A stretch of 64,000 bases of DNA from the NCBI RefSeq assembly GCF_027706725.1, contig NZ_JAQFWQ010000007.1:47521-111520 (forward strand), written 5' to 3'. Both the position numbers and the translations under genes were made by a program. This document shows, one piece after another, positions 56,419 through 64,000 of this stretch; position 1 is the stretch's first letter; the number at the start of each line of letters is the position of its first letter. The notes below the pieces were generated by a model. It worked only from the letters and a program-made list of their open reading frames with translations, ran no database searches and was not told where the DNA came from. This DNA comes from Nocardiopsis endophytica (GTDB lineage: Bacteria; Actinomycetota; Actinomycetes; Streptosporangiales; Streptosporangiaceae).

Positions 56419-57297
56419 TCACCGGTCCCGGGCCGTATCCGCCGCGCCGTTCTCCATGCTCCAGCTCGCCAGCAGGCCGAGGGTCCGCTCGGACTCCGAC
56501 CCCGGCTCGGCGGTGTACACGCACACGGTCTGCCCCTCGTCGGCCGGGAGCGCCAGCGTCTCGTGCTGCAGGGTCAGCGGCCCCACGACCGGGTGCCGGA
56601 ACCGCTGGGGGCCGTAGGAGCACTGGCCCACCCGGTGCCGGTCCCACCACCCGCCGAACTCGGGCACCTTGGCCATGAACTCGCCCAGCAGCTCGTTGAG
56701 CAGCCGGTCGTCCGGGTGGCGTCCGCTGGACAGGCGCAGGTTGGCCACCACCTCCTGGGCGACCTCCTCCCAGTCCTCGTACAGCTCCCGGGCGTCGGCG
56801 TCGAGCAGGACGTGCCGGGCCAGGTTCCGCTCCCGGACGGGCAGCGCCTCGAAGTCGGTGATCAGCGCACGCGCCAGGCGGTTGGCCGCCAGCACGTCCT
56901 TGCGGTGGTCGACCACGAGGGCGGGGGTGACGCGGTCGAGGACCTCCAGCATCTGGTGGACCTCGGGCCGCACCCGCCGTTCGCTCACGCTCCGGACGCC
57001 GGAGCCGGGCCCGTCCGTGCGGGGGCGCGCCAGCTCGAAGAGGTAGTCGCGCTCGACGCCGTCCAGGCACAGCGCGCGGGCGACGGCCGACAGCACCGAC
57101 TCCGACACGTGCGGGTGCCGCCCCTGTTCGAGCCGGGTGTAGTAGTCCGCGCTCACCCCGGCCAGGTGGGCGACCTCTTCGCGCCGCAGGCCGGGGACCC
57201 GGCGCACCCCGCCGCTGGGGAGCGCGCCCGCCTCCTGGGGGCTCAGGCGCGCGCGGCGCGAGCGCAGGAATCCGCCGAGTTCGCTGTTGCCGTCCAT
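56419..57297 (-). CDS. XRE family regulator with MmyB-like ligand domain
   Basis: A 292-aa regulator. HTH: FLRSRRARLSPQEAGALPSG, RVPGLRREEVAHLAGVSADYYTRLEQGR (residues 8-58), the classical start of this actinobacterial subfamily. The MmyB-like domain follows (TPALVVDHRKDVLAANRLA, LGEFMAKVPEFGGWWDRHRV, RFRHPVVGPLTL). Such regulators usually control a divergent NAD(P)-dependent reductase, as here (57486). Confidence 0.92.
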   Translation of the reverse strand: MDGNSELGGFLRSRRARLSPQEAGALPSGGVRRVPGLRREEVAHLAGVSADYYTRLEQGRHPHVSESVLSAVARALCLDGVERDYLFELARPRTDGPGSGVRSVSERRVRPEVHQMLEVLDRVTPALVVDHRKDVLAANRLARALITDFEALPVRERNLARHVLLDADARELYEDWEEVAQEVVANLRLSSGRHPDDRLLNELLGEFMAKVPEFGGWWDRHRVGQCSYGPQRFRHPVVGPLTLQHETLALPADEGQTVCVYTAEPGSESERTLGLLASWSMENGAADTARDR

Positions 57298-57485
57298 GGA
57301 GCCCAGTATCACCGCGCGCGCTATCGGGCGGCCCCGCCAGGGTGGCCCAGTCGGACCCAGGTTCGGGCGGGCAGGTCTACGCCGCCCGCAACGCCCGCCG
57401 GGGCGCGAGTGTGGATGCGAGGCCGACGGCGCGCCCGGGACGGACGGGTCGGCGCCGAACACCCACGTCGAAGGAGGGGTGCACT

Positions 57486-58208
57486 GTGAGCACCATCGGA
57501 CTGATCGGAAGCGGCAACATCGGGGGCACCGTCGCCCGCCTGGCGGTCGACGCCGGGTACAAGGTCGTGCTGAGCAACCGGCGCGGCCCCGACACCCTCA
57601 AGGACCTGGTGGCGGACCTCGGGCCGTCGGCCACCGCTGCGACACCGGCCGAGGCGGCCGCCGCCGGGGACATCGTGGTCGTCACCATCCCGCTGGAGGC
57701 CTACACCTCGGTGCCCGTGGCCGAGCTGCGCGGCAAGACCGTCATCGACACGAACAACTACTACCCCGAGCGCGACGGGCGGATCCCGGAGCTGGACAGC
57801 GAGGCCACGACCACCAGCGAGCTGCTGCAGGCCCACCTGCCGGAGTCGAAGGTGGTGAAGGGCTTCAACAACATCTACTTCGTGCACCTGCGCAACCTGG
57901 CCCGGCCGGACCTGGCGGCCGGGCACGCGGAGCGGTCGGCGCTGCCAATCGCCGGGGACGATGCCGGGGCGAAGGAGGAGGTGACCCGGCTGATGGACGC
58001 GCTGGGCTACGACGCCGTGGACGCGGGGCCGCTGTCGGAGGGGTGGCGCTTCCAGCGGGACACGGCCGCCTACGTGACCCTGTACATCGGGGAGGGCTAC
58101 GACACCCCGGGCCCGAACAAGGAGTTCGACGCGGGCCCGGGCGCCGTGGCGTCGGCGGACAAGGTGCGCGAGGGCCTGGCCCGGTCCAAGCGCTACCGGG
58201 ACGTCTGA
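57486..58208 (+). CDS. NADPH-dependent F420 reductase-like oxidoreductase
   Basis: A 240-aa protein of the F420_oxidored family: TIGLIGSGNIGGTVARLAVDAG Rossmann motif (seen at residues 3-24), VVLSNRRGPDTL where Arg residues suit NADP, IDTNNYYPERDG, VVKGFNNIYFVHL and MDALGYDAVDAGPL. Reduces or uses F420, or acts as an NADPH reductase on a small substrate. GTG start at 57486. Divergent from the XRE/MmyB regulator. Confidence 0.88.
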   Translation: MSTIGLIGSGNIGGTVARLAVDAGYKVVLSNRRGPDTLKDLVADLGPSATAATPAEAAAAGDIVVVTIPLEAYTSVPVAELRGKTVIDTNNYYPERDGRIPELDSEATTTSELLQAHLPESKVVKGFNNIYFVHLRNLARPDLAAGHAERSALPIAGDDAGAKEEVTRLMDALGYDAVDAGPLSEGWRFQRDTAAYVTLYIGEGYDTPGPNKEFDAGPGAVASADKVREGLARSKRYRDV

Positions 58209-58229
58209 CCAGCCGGAAGGGCCGGACGG

Positions 58230-58267
58230 AAAAGCGGTGGAGCCGGACACGGCCGGGCCGGTAGCTT
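58230..58267 (+). promoter_or_regulatory. WblC/WhiB7-type promoter of the rox-like gene
   Basis: AAAA (58230-58233), GCG, GTGGAG as -35 (58237-58242), 19 bases, TAGCTT as -10 (58262-58267). An A-tract three bases before the -35 is the WhiB7/WblC signature; compare AAAAA-N4-GTGCAC-N18-TATGGT before the glycosyltransferase. The 19-base spacer is slightly long. Confidence 0.45.
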
Positions 58268-58307
58268 GCCGGGGACGGCCGCGACTCCACCCCGGGAGGT
58301 GAGACCC

Positions 58308-58355
58308 ATGAACGCAGCACGGGTGCTCCCCTTCCGGTCGCGGCCGGGCGGTTGA
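58308..58355 (+). CDS. Leader peptide MNAARVLPFRSRPGG upstream of rox-like gene
   Basis: A 15-codon ORF with a much stronger ribosome site (GGGAGGTGAG) than the gene it precedes, ending 53 bases before the monooxygenase ATG. Bases 58322-58330 within it (GGTGCTCCC) can pair with 58367-58375, the left arm of the hairpin before the main gene. Together these look like a translation- or transcription-attenuation leader. Confidence 0.55.
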   Translation: MNAARVLPFRSRPGG

Positions 58356-58360
58356 GGTAG

Positions 58361-59896
<1,536 letters not shown>

Positions 59897-59926
59897 GGAC
59901 GGCCGGGCGGCCCTCCGGCCGGGCAG

Positions 59927-60211
59927 TCAGTTCTTGGTGTAGGCGTGCTGGTTGCCGGAGGAGTAGGCCTGGACCTGCTCGGTCCAGGCCGCGATGGCGG
60001 TCTCCTCCTGCCGGTCGCGGATGACCTTGGCGAGGGTGAACGTCGAGGTGATCACGAAGAGCAGCGCCATGCCCAGGAACGCGCGCATCCACACGTCGAC
60101 GGGCAGCAGGGCCACACCGGCGCACATGCCGAGGCTGGAGACGCCGAAGGCGATGACGGACTGGAGGTAGAAGGCGGGGGTGACCTTGGTGTTCACGGGG
60201 GGTGTCGTCAT
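59927..60211 (-). CDS. YiaA/YiaB-like two-helix membrane protein
   Basis: A 94-aa inner-membrane protein with two hydrophobic helices (FYLQSVIAFGVSSLGMCAGVA and MRAFLGMALLFVITSTFTLA), the yiaAB two-helix domain. The C-terminal ~30 residues are polar (VIRDRQEETAIAAWTEQVQA). Function of the family is not known. A perfect 16-bp palindrome (60246-60261) lies 35 bases before the start. Convergent with the rox-like gene. Confidence 0.82.
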   Translation of the reverse strand: MTTPPVNTKVTPAFYLQSVIAFGVSSLGMCAGVALLPVDVWMRAFLGMALLFVITSTFTLAKVIRDRQEETAIAAWTEQVQAYSSGNQHAYTKN

Positions 60212-60245
60212 GCCGCCAGGATGCCCCGCGCGCGGGCCGAGGGGA

Positions 60246-60261
60246 TGAGTACGCGTACTCA
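60246..60261. promoter_or_regulatory. Perfect 16-bp palindrome upstream of YiaAB-like gene
   Basis: TGAGTACGCGTACTCA, symmetrical throughout, 35 bases before the YiaAB-like start. It resembles sites of LuxR/NarL-type response regulators, but no such gene is adjacent. Confidence 0.5.
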
Positions 60262-60375
60262 ACCGCACTGAGCGGCCACTACCGTCCTGGGCGAGCGCGT
60301 CCCCGGCCCGGCCCTGGGGGACGGAAGGGCGGCCACCGCGTCTCGGGATCGCGGACCGGTCAGGTGGTGAAGGAC

Positions 60376-60401
60376 GTCGGTCCGGGCGCCCCCGGACCGA
60401 C
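60376..60401. terminator. Hairpin in gap before ABC transporter
   Basis: GTCGGTCCGGG-CGCC-CCCGGACCGAC, an 11-bp perfect stem. It lies in the 60262-60623 gap, which otherwise shows no gene; it could be a terminator or part of a leader for the ABC operon. Confidence 0.35.
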
Positions 60402-60623
60402 CGCACCTCGCCGTGGGGGCATCGCGTCCGGGGCGGAGCGAGGAGAGTCCGCTCGGTGGACCCCGCAGCCCGAGCGCCTCTCCGACCACCGGCGCGCCGG
60501 CCGCCTGTGGCCCGGTCCTGCGTCTGCGTGGTGGACGGCACGGCCGCCGCCCCGGCTCCAGGACCGCCCGTGGTTTCATGACAAGCCGTATTCGGGGCGG
60601 ACGGAACAAGGGAGTGTGCGGGC

Positions 60624-61289
60624 GTGCCGTTCTCCATGACCGATGTCGGATTCGACCGGAAGGGGACCCCCCTACTCGACGGAATCGATGCCGATGTCGG
60701 CCAGGGGCGGCTGACCGTCGTCACCGGCCCCAGCGGCGCCGGAAAGTCCACGCTGCTGCGCCTGCTCAACCGGCTGGCCGACCCCACTCGCGGGCACCTG
60801 GCCTTCAACGGCCGCCCCCTGCACGAGTTCGACGTGCTCGCCCTGCGCCGCCGCGTGGTGCTGGTCGCCCAGCACCCGGTCCTGCTCACCGACGACGTCG
60901 CCGCCGAACTGCGCGTCGGGCGCCCTGACCTCGACCCGGCGGACGCCGCCGACCTCCTCGGCCGCGTCGGCCTCCCCGAAGAACTCCTCCACCGCCCCAC
61001 CGCAGGCCTGTCCGGGGGCCAGGCCCAGCGCCTGTGCCTGGCGCGCGCCCTGGCACTCCAGCCAGAGGCGCTGCTGTTGGACGAGCCCACCAGCGCGCTG
61101 GACTGGGCCGCCGCTGAGGTCGTGCTCGACCTGGCCCGCACCCTCACGGCCGCCGGGACCAGCGTGGTCGCCGTGAGCCATGACCGCCGCTGGGTGCGCG
61201 CCGCCGACTCCGCGCTCGTCCTCGATGGCGGCCGCCTGGTCGAGCACGGGCCGCCTGAGAGCCTGGACTACCTGCCGGAGGGAGCATGA
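60624..61289 (+). CDS. fetA: ABC transporter ATP-binding protein (FetA/YbbL-like)
   Basis: ABC ATPase of 221 aa: Walker A VVTGPSGAGKSTLLRLLNRL at residues 32-51, Q-loop VVLVAQHPVLL, signature GLSGGQAQRLCLARAL, Walker B ALLLDEPTSALDW and the H-loop VVAVSHDRRW. Paired with a UPF0014 permease, it matches the FetAB iron exporter of enterobacteria. Starts at GTG 60624; its stop overlaps the permease ATG. Metal specificity is inferred from the family. Confidence 0.88.
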   Translation: MPFSMTDVGFDRKGTPLLDGIDADVGQGRLTVVTGPSGAGKSTLLRLLNRLADPTRGHLAFNGRPLHEFDVLALRRRVVLVAQHPVLLTDDVAAELRVGRPDLDPADAADLLGRVGLPEELLHRPTAGLSGGQAQRLCLARALALQPEALLLDEPTSALDWAAAEVVLDLARTLTAAGTSVVAVSHDRRWVRAADSALVLDGGRLVEHGPPESLDYLPEGA

Positions 61290-62062
61290 CCGCGGCACCG
61301 TCGTGGGGCGCGGTCGCGCTGTGCACCGTGTTCGTCGTGCTGGCCGTGGGCCTGGCCCACGCCCGGCGCCTGGCCCTGACCCGGGAGCTGCTGTGGGCGG
61401 CGGCCCGCGCCGCGCTGCAGTTGGCCGCCGTCGGCGCGGTGCTGGGCGCGGTGTTCTCCGTGGCCGGGGTGCCCGGGTCCCTGGCCTGGGTCGGCGCGAT
61501 GGTCGTGCTGGCCGGGCAGGTGGCCGGGTACCGCGGGCGCGGTCTGCACCGCGCGCGGCTCCTGGCCACGGTCGCGATCGCCGTGGGCAGCACCGCCACG
61601 CTCGGCCTGCTGCTGGCCATCGGCGTCATCGAGCCCGTCCCCCAGGCGGTCGTCCCCCTGGGCGGCATGATCGTGTCCGGGTCGATGCAGGCCGCCACGC
61701 TGTCCCTGCGCCAGGTGCGGACCGCCATCGACGAGGCGCGGCCCGCGATCGAGGCGCGCCTGTGCCTGGGGCTGAGCGCCCGGCAGGCCTTCGCGCCCCA
61801 CACGCGTTCGGCCGCCCGCACCGCGCTGATCCCGGCGATCGACGCGACCAAGGTCGTGGGCCTGATCAGCCTGCCGGGGGCCATGACCGGCCTGATCCTG
61901 GCCGGCGTCGCCCCGCTCACCGCCGTCCGCTATCAGATCATCGTGATGTACATGCTGCTCGGCACCAACACCATCGCCGCCGTGCTCACCACCTATCTCG
62001 CCCAGTTCACCGCCTTCGACGCCGCGCACCGGCTCCGTCCGACCCAGGCGCCCGAGGAGTGA
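61286..62062 (+). CDS. fetB: ABC transporter permease FetB (UPF0014)
   Basis: UPF0014/FetB membrane protein of 258 aa with about seven segments: VALCTVFVVLAVGLAHARRL, ALQLAAVGAVLGAVF, LLATVAIAVGSTATLGLLLAIG, then the conserved loop PLGGMIVSGSMQAATLSL and AARTALIPAIDATKVVGLISLPGAMTGLILAG (seen as LIPAIDATKVVGLISLPGAM). The ATG overlaps the fetA stop (ATGA), so the two subunits are co-translated. Predicted to export iron or another cation. Confidence 0.9.
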   Translation: MTAAPSWGAVALCTVFVVLAVGLAHARRLALTRELLWAAARAALQLAAVGAVLGAVFSVAGVPGSLAWVGAMVVLAGQVAGYRGRGLHRARLLATVAIAVGSTATLGLLLAIGVIEPVPQAVVPLGGMIVSGSMQAATLSLRQVRTAIDEARPAIEARLCLGLSARQAFAPHTRSAARTALIPAIDATKVVGLISLPGAMTGLILAGVAPLTAVRYQIIVMYMLLGTNTIAAVLTTYLAQFTAFDAAHRLRPTQAPEE

Positions 62063-62068
62063 GGGGGC

Positions 62069-62228
62069 ACGCGGATAGGCGGTCGCGCCGCAGGGGAGGC
62101 AAGCCTCGCGCCCCGTCGCCGACCGCCGCCCTCATGTCGTTGATCTCGGGAAATTGGCCCCTAACGGCGTCCCGGTAGCGTCGTTCGCCCCGAGATCAAC
62201 GCCGGGCACACCCGCCTGTCCGCGTGGG
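62069..62228 (+). repeat. Dispersed ~160-bp palindromic repeat, copy B
   Basis: The core 62138-62201 has ends CGTTGATCTCGGG / CCCGAGATCAACG. Both the core and its flanks (GCGGATAGGCG before, CACCCGCCTGTCCGCGTG after) match the reverse complement of 626-785. It fills the fetB to ArsR-SRPBCC gap. Confidence 0.75.
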
Positions 62229-62314
62229 CCCGGAGCCGAACGCCTACGGCCCCCGCCGCCCGTTGCGCCTGCATGCCGCGCGAGCGGGCACCGGCATGCC
62301 TCCGAACATATTCC

Positions 62315-62345
62315 TTGACAAGAATATTCTCTGCGGAGAATACTT
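62315..62345 (+). promoter_or_regulatory. Promoter/operator of the ArsR-SRPBCC gene
   Basis: TTGACA (62315-62320) is a consensus -35; GAATATTCTC (62322-62331) is inverted as GAGAATACTT (62336-62345) with a 4-nt spacer (8 of 10 bases matching), covering the spacer and the -10 (GAATAC region). It is a likely autoregulatory ArsR site. The ATG follows within 7 bases, so the message may be leaderless. Confidence 0.55.
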
Positions 62346-62351
62346 AGCTCC

Positions 62352-63269
62352 ATGGACGCACTCCTCTCCGCACTGGCCGACCCCGCGCGGTGGCGGCTCG
62401 TGGGCCTGCTGGCCGAACGCCCCCGCCCGGTCGGCGTCCTCGCGCGGCTCGCCGGGGCGCGCCAGCCGCAGACGACCAAGCACCTCCAGGCCTTGGAGCG
62501 GGCGGGCGTGGTCACCTCGCAGCGCAGCGGCACGCGCCGCATCTACGCCCTGGACCCGGCCCCGCTGCGTGAGCTGGCCGGCGCGCTCAACCGGCTGGCC
62601 GACACCGCCGAACAGGCCGGGGGCTCCTACGAGACCTACGGCCGCTACGAGGACAGCCTGCGCGCCGAGCGCGCCGCGGCCGGAGAGCCGGGGTGGGCCG
62701 ACGGCCGCACGTTCACCTTCCACCGCGCCCTGCCCGCCCCGCCCGAGCGGGTCTGGCGGCACCTGACCGAGGCCGACCTGCTCGCCCGCTGGTGGACCCC
62801 GGACGACCTGCGCGTCAGCGAGCTCGTCTTCGACGCGCGGCCGGGCGGGCGCATCGTGCACGCCTACCGCGAGGCCGAGGACACCGACGGCTCCGACCCG
62901 GTCGCCGGGTACGCGCAGGGGACGGTGGAGGAGGTCCGCCCCGGCGAGCGCCTGGTCTACCGGGCCTCGCCGATGCTCGCCGACGGCACCCCGGCCTTGA
63001 CCGCGCACGTGGAGCTGGTCCTCGCCCCGACTCCGGCCGGTACCGACCTGGACGTCCGCTTCCGGGTCGCCGACAGCACCGTGGAATCCGCGGACTTCAT
63101 CGCGGGCGTCGAACTCGGCTTCGGCCAGAGCCTCGACAAGCTCGCGGCGGCCGTCGCCGCGGAGCCCGACCCCCGGCCCGGACCCACCGGACCCACAGGG
63201 CTCACAGGTCCCAACGAACCCCGACCGCAGAACGCACCGCACCCGCACGACACACGGAGGACGACATGA
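62352..63269 (+). CDS. ArsR-type HTH fused to SRPBCC (AHSA1) domain
   Basis: A 305-aa fusion. Residues 1-95 are an ArsR winged HTH (MDALLSALADPARWRLVGLL, ARLAGARQPQTTKHLQALERAG). Residues ~115-270 are an AHSA1-type SRPBCC domain (FTFHRALPAPPERVWRHLTE, ADLLARWWTPDDLRV, GYAQGTVEEVRPGERLVYRA). The last ~30 residues are a Pro/Thr/Gly-rich tail (GPTGPTGLTGPNEP). The SRPBCC part may sense a hydrophobic ligand. Overlaps the next gene by 4 bases (ATGA). Confidence 0.88.
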   Translation: MDALLSALADPARWRLVGLLAERPRPVGVLARLAGARQPQTTKHLQALERAGVVTSQRSGTRRIYALDPAPLRELAGALNRLADTAEQAGGSYETYGRYEDSLRAERAAAGEPGWADGRTFTFHRALPAPPERVWRHLTEADLLARWWTPDDLRVSELVFDARPGGRIVHAYREAEDTDGSDPVAGYAQGTVEEVRPGERLVYRASPMLADGTPALTAHVELVLAPTPAGTDLDVRFRVADSTVESADFIAGVELGFGQSLDKLAAAVAAEPDPRPGPTGPTGLTGPNEPRPQNAPHPHDTRRTT

Positions 63270-63865
63270 CCCGCCCCACCGGCCGCAGAGTCACCGCCAA
63301 CCTGGTCCTGAGCCTCGACGGCCGCTACAACGGCCCCGGCGGCCCCGGAGACTTCGCCGCGTTCGCGCCCTACGTCAGCTCCGAGGTCTCCCGCAGGCAG
63401 ATGTCCCGCATCTGGCCGGAGGCGACGACGGCTCTGCTCGGCCGCCTCAACGCCGAGGGGTTCATGGCCTACTGGCCCCAGGTGGCCGAGGACGACGCCG
63501 CCGACCCCCACGACCGCGGATACGCCAAGTGGCTGGTCGACACCGAGAAGGTCGTCTTCTCCACGACGCTGTCCGACGCGCCCTGGGAGCGCACGCGCGT
63601 GGTCAATGCCCCCGCCGCGGAGGTCGTCTCCTCCCTGAAGGCCGAGGGCGGGGGCGACATCCTCGCCAACAACAGCTCCAGCATCATCAAGCCGCTGCTG
63701 GAGGCCGACCTCGTGGACCGGCTGTACCTGCTGGTCGTCCCGGAGATCGCCGGGGGCGGGCAGCGCCTGTTCGAGGACGGGCTCCCGGCCACCAAGTGGG
63801 GCCTCGCCGAGCAGGAGGTGGGCGCCTCGGGCGAGATCGCCCTCGTTTACGACCGCGCGCGCTGA
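63266..63865 (+). CDS. Dihydrofolate reductase family (RibD C-terminal-like) protein
   Basis: A 199-aa protein of the RibD_C/DHFR superfamily: VTANLVLSLDGRYNGPGGPGDF at the N-terminus, LLGRLNAEGFMAYWP, KVVFSTTLSDAPWERTRVV, GGGDILANNSSSIIKPLLE and RLYLLVVPEIAGGGQRLFE, the typical order in small actinobacterial DHFR-like reductases. It probably binds NADPH; substrate unknown. The ATG overlaps the ArsR-SRPBCC stop, so the two are translationally coupled. Confidence 0.9.
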   Translation: MTRPTGRRVTANLVLSLDGRYNGPGGPGDFAAFAPYVSSEVSRRQMSRIWPEATTALLGRLNAEGFMAYWPQVAEDDAADPHDRGYAKWLVDTEKVVFSTTLSDAPWERTRVVNAPAAEVVSSLKAEGGGDILANNSSSIIKPLLEADLVDRLYLLVVPEIAGGGQRLFEDGLPATKWGLAEQEVGASGEIALVYDRAR

Positions 63866-63894
63866 GCGCGTCGCACGGCCCCGGCAGGGCCCCG

Positions 63895-63958
63895 TGTTGA
63901 TCTCGGGAAATTCGCCCCTACAAGCGCGGTTTCAGCGTCGCTTGTCCCGAGATCAACA
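63895..63958 (+). repeat. Dispersed palindromic repeat, core copy C
   Basis: TGTTGATCTCGGG ... CCCGAGATCAACA with the same 64-base length and internal block (GAAATTCGCCCCTA) as copy B. The 160-bp flanks of copies A and B are not conserved; instead GGCCCCGT / ACGGGGCC extends the palindrome. It lies just after the RibD-like gene. Confidence 0.7.
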
Positions 63959-64000
63959 TTGTCCGGCCACGGGGCCTCTTGCTATGCGGCGGAGGCCCCG

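Noticed and set aside
58209..58307. Rifamycin-associated element (RAE) before the rox-like gene
   Set aside because: GTAGCTTGCCGGGG resembles one half, but I see no convincing inverted partner, so only the A-tract/-35/-10 architecture was reported.

Overview
The window is 64 kb of very GC-rich actinomycete DNA with short intergenic gaps and GTG/ATG/TTG starts behind strong GGAGG-type ribosome sites. Mycothiol-type (maleylpyruvate isomerase family) and F420-type enzymes, XRE/WYL/PadR/TetR/MarR regulators and two promoters of WblC/WhiB7 type fit an actinomycete of the Streptomyces/Nocardiopsis kind. No rRNA, tRNA, CRISPR array or replication origin was seen, and no biosynthetic gene cluster. 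It looks like an accessory chromosomal region of small detoxification, transport and redox modules, most of them an enzyme or exporter divergent from its own regulator.

Layout. 1-7.4 kb: GrpB protein, MOSC protein, LLM oxidoreductase, two unknown genes, a relic of a second LLM gene, a LysR/MFS divergent pair and a membrane-anchored cold-shock-domain protein. 7.4-17 kb: VOC protein, XRE regulator with a membrane protein, GntR-like regulator, FAD oxidoreductase/WYL pair, PadR regulator, methyltransferase/TetR pair, chromate transporter, broken Ser/Thr kinase gene, GNAT enzyme. 17-32 kb: VOC, dicarboxylate symporter, aldo/keto reductase with a MerR-type promoter, AraC, TetR with a possibly iron-boxed small operon ending in a broken MFS gene, EamA/LysR pair, flavin monooxygenase/TetR pair, CGNR/hydrolase pair, mycothiol-dependent enzyme, VOC, PEP-mutase-like enzyme. 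32.1-33.4 kb: gene-free repeat region with a 28-bp-arm palindrome. 33.4-36.4 kb: cmtR-like sensor with a CDF exporter, RNase Z, AraC relic, SRPBCC protein. 36.65-38.5 kb: IS200/IS605 element (tnpA and tnpB) wedged between a truncated azlD and a truncated VOC gene. 39-46 kb: macrolide-type glycosyltransferase with leader peptide and WblC-type promoter, Clp_N protein, HIT/MGMT pair, PNPOx protein, XRE/MetAP pair, MarR/TetR pair. 46-57 kb: acyltransferase, SDR, FAD oxidoreductase, DODA dioxygenase/MarR pair, DUF1801 protein, double-HTH TetR with an ICMT-like protein, VOC, frameshifted APH kinase. 57-64 kb: XRE/F420-type reductase pair, rifampicin-monooxygenase-like gene behind a second leader peptide, FetAB-like ABC exporter, ArsR-SRPBCC/RibD-like operon.

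Most notable. (1) Two resistance-type genes, a macrolide-type glycosyltransferase and a rifampicin-monooxygenase-like enzyme, each have an A-rich tract just upstream of a GTG-type -35 (WblC/WhiB7 architecture) and a tiny leader ORF; the second also has mutually exclusive RNA pairings. (2) The operator TATCGG-N3-CCGATA is shared by padR and chrA, linking two non-adjacent genes. (3) A ~160-bp dispersed repeat lies in inverse orientation at the two ends of the window, with a third core copy. (4) A ~210-bp degenerate repeat array converges on a perfect palindrome. (5) An IS605-family element joins two decapitated genes, implying a deletion. Relic genes are frequent (LLM, kinase, MFS, AraC, VOC, azlD, possibly APH), so the region is in flux.
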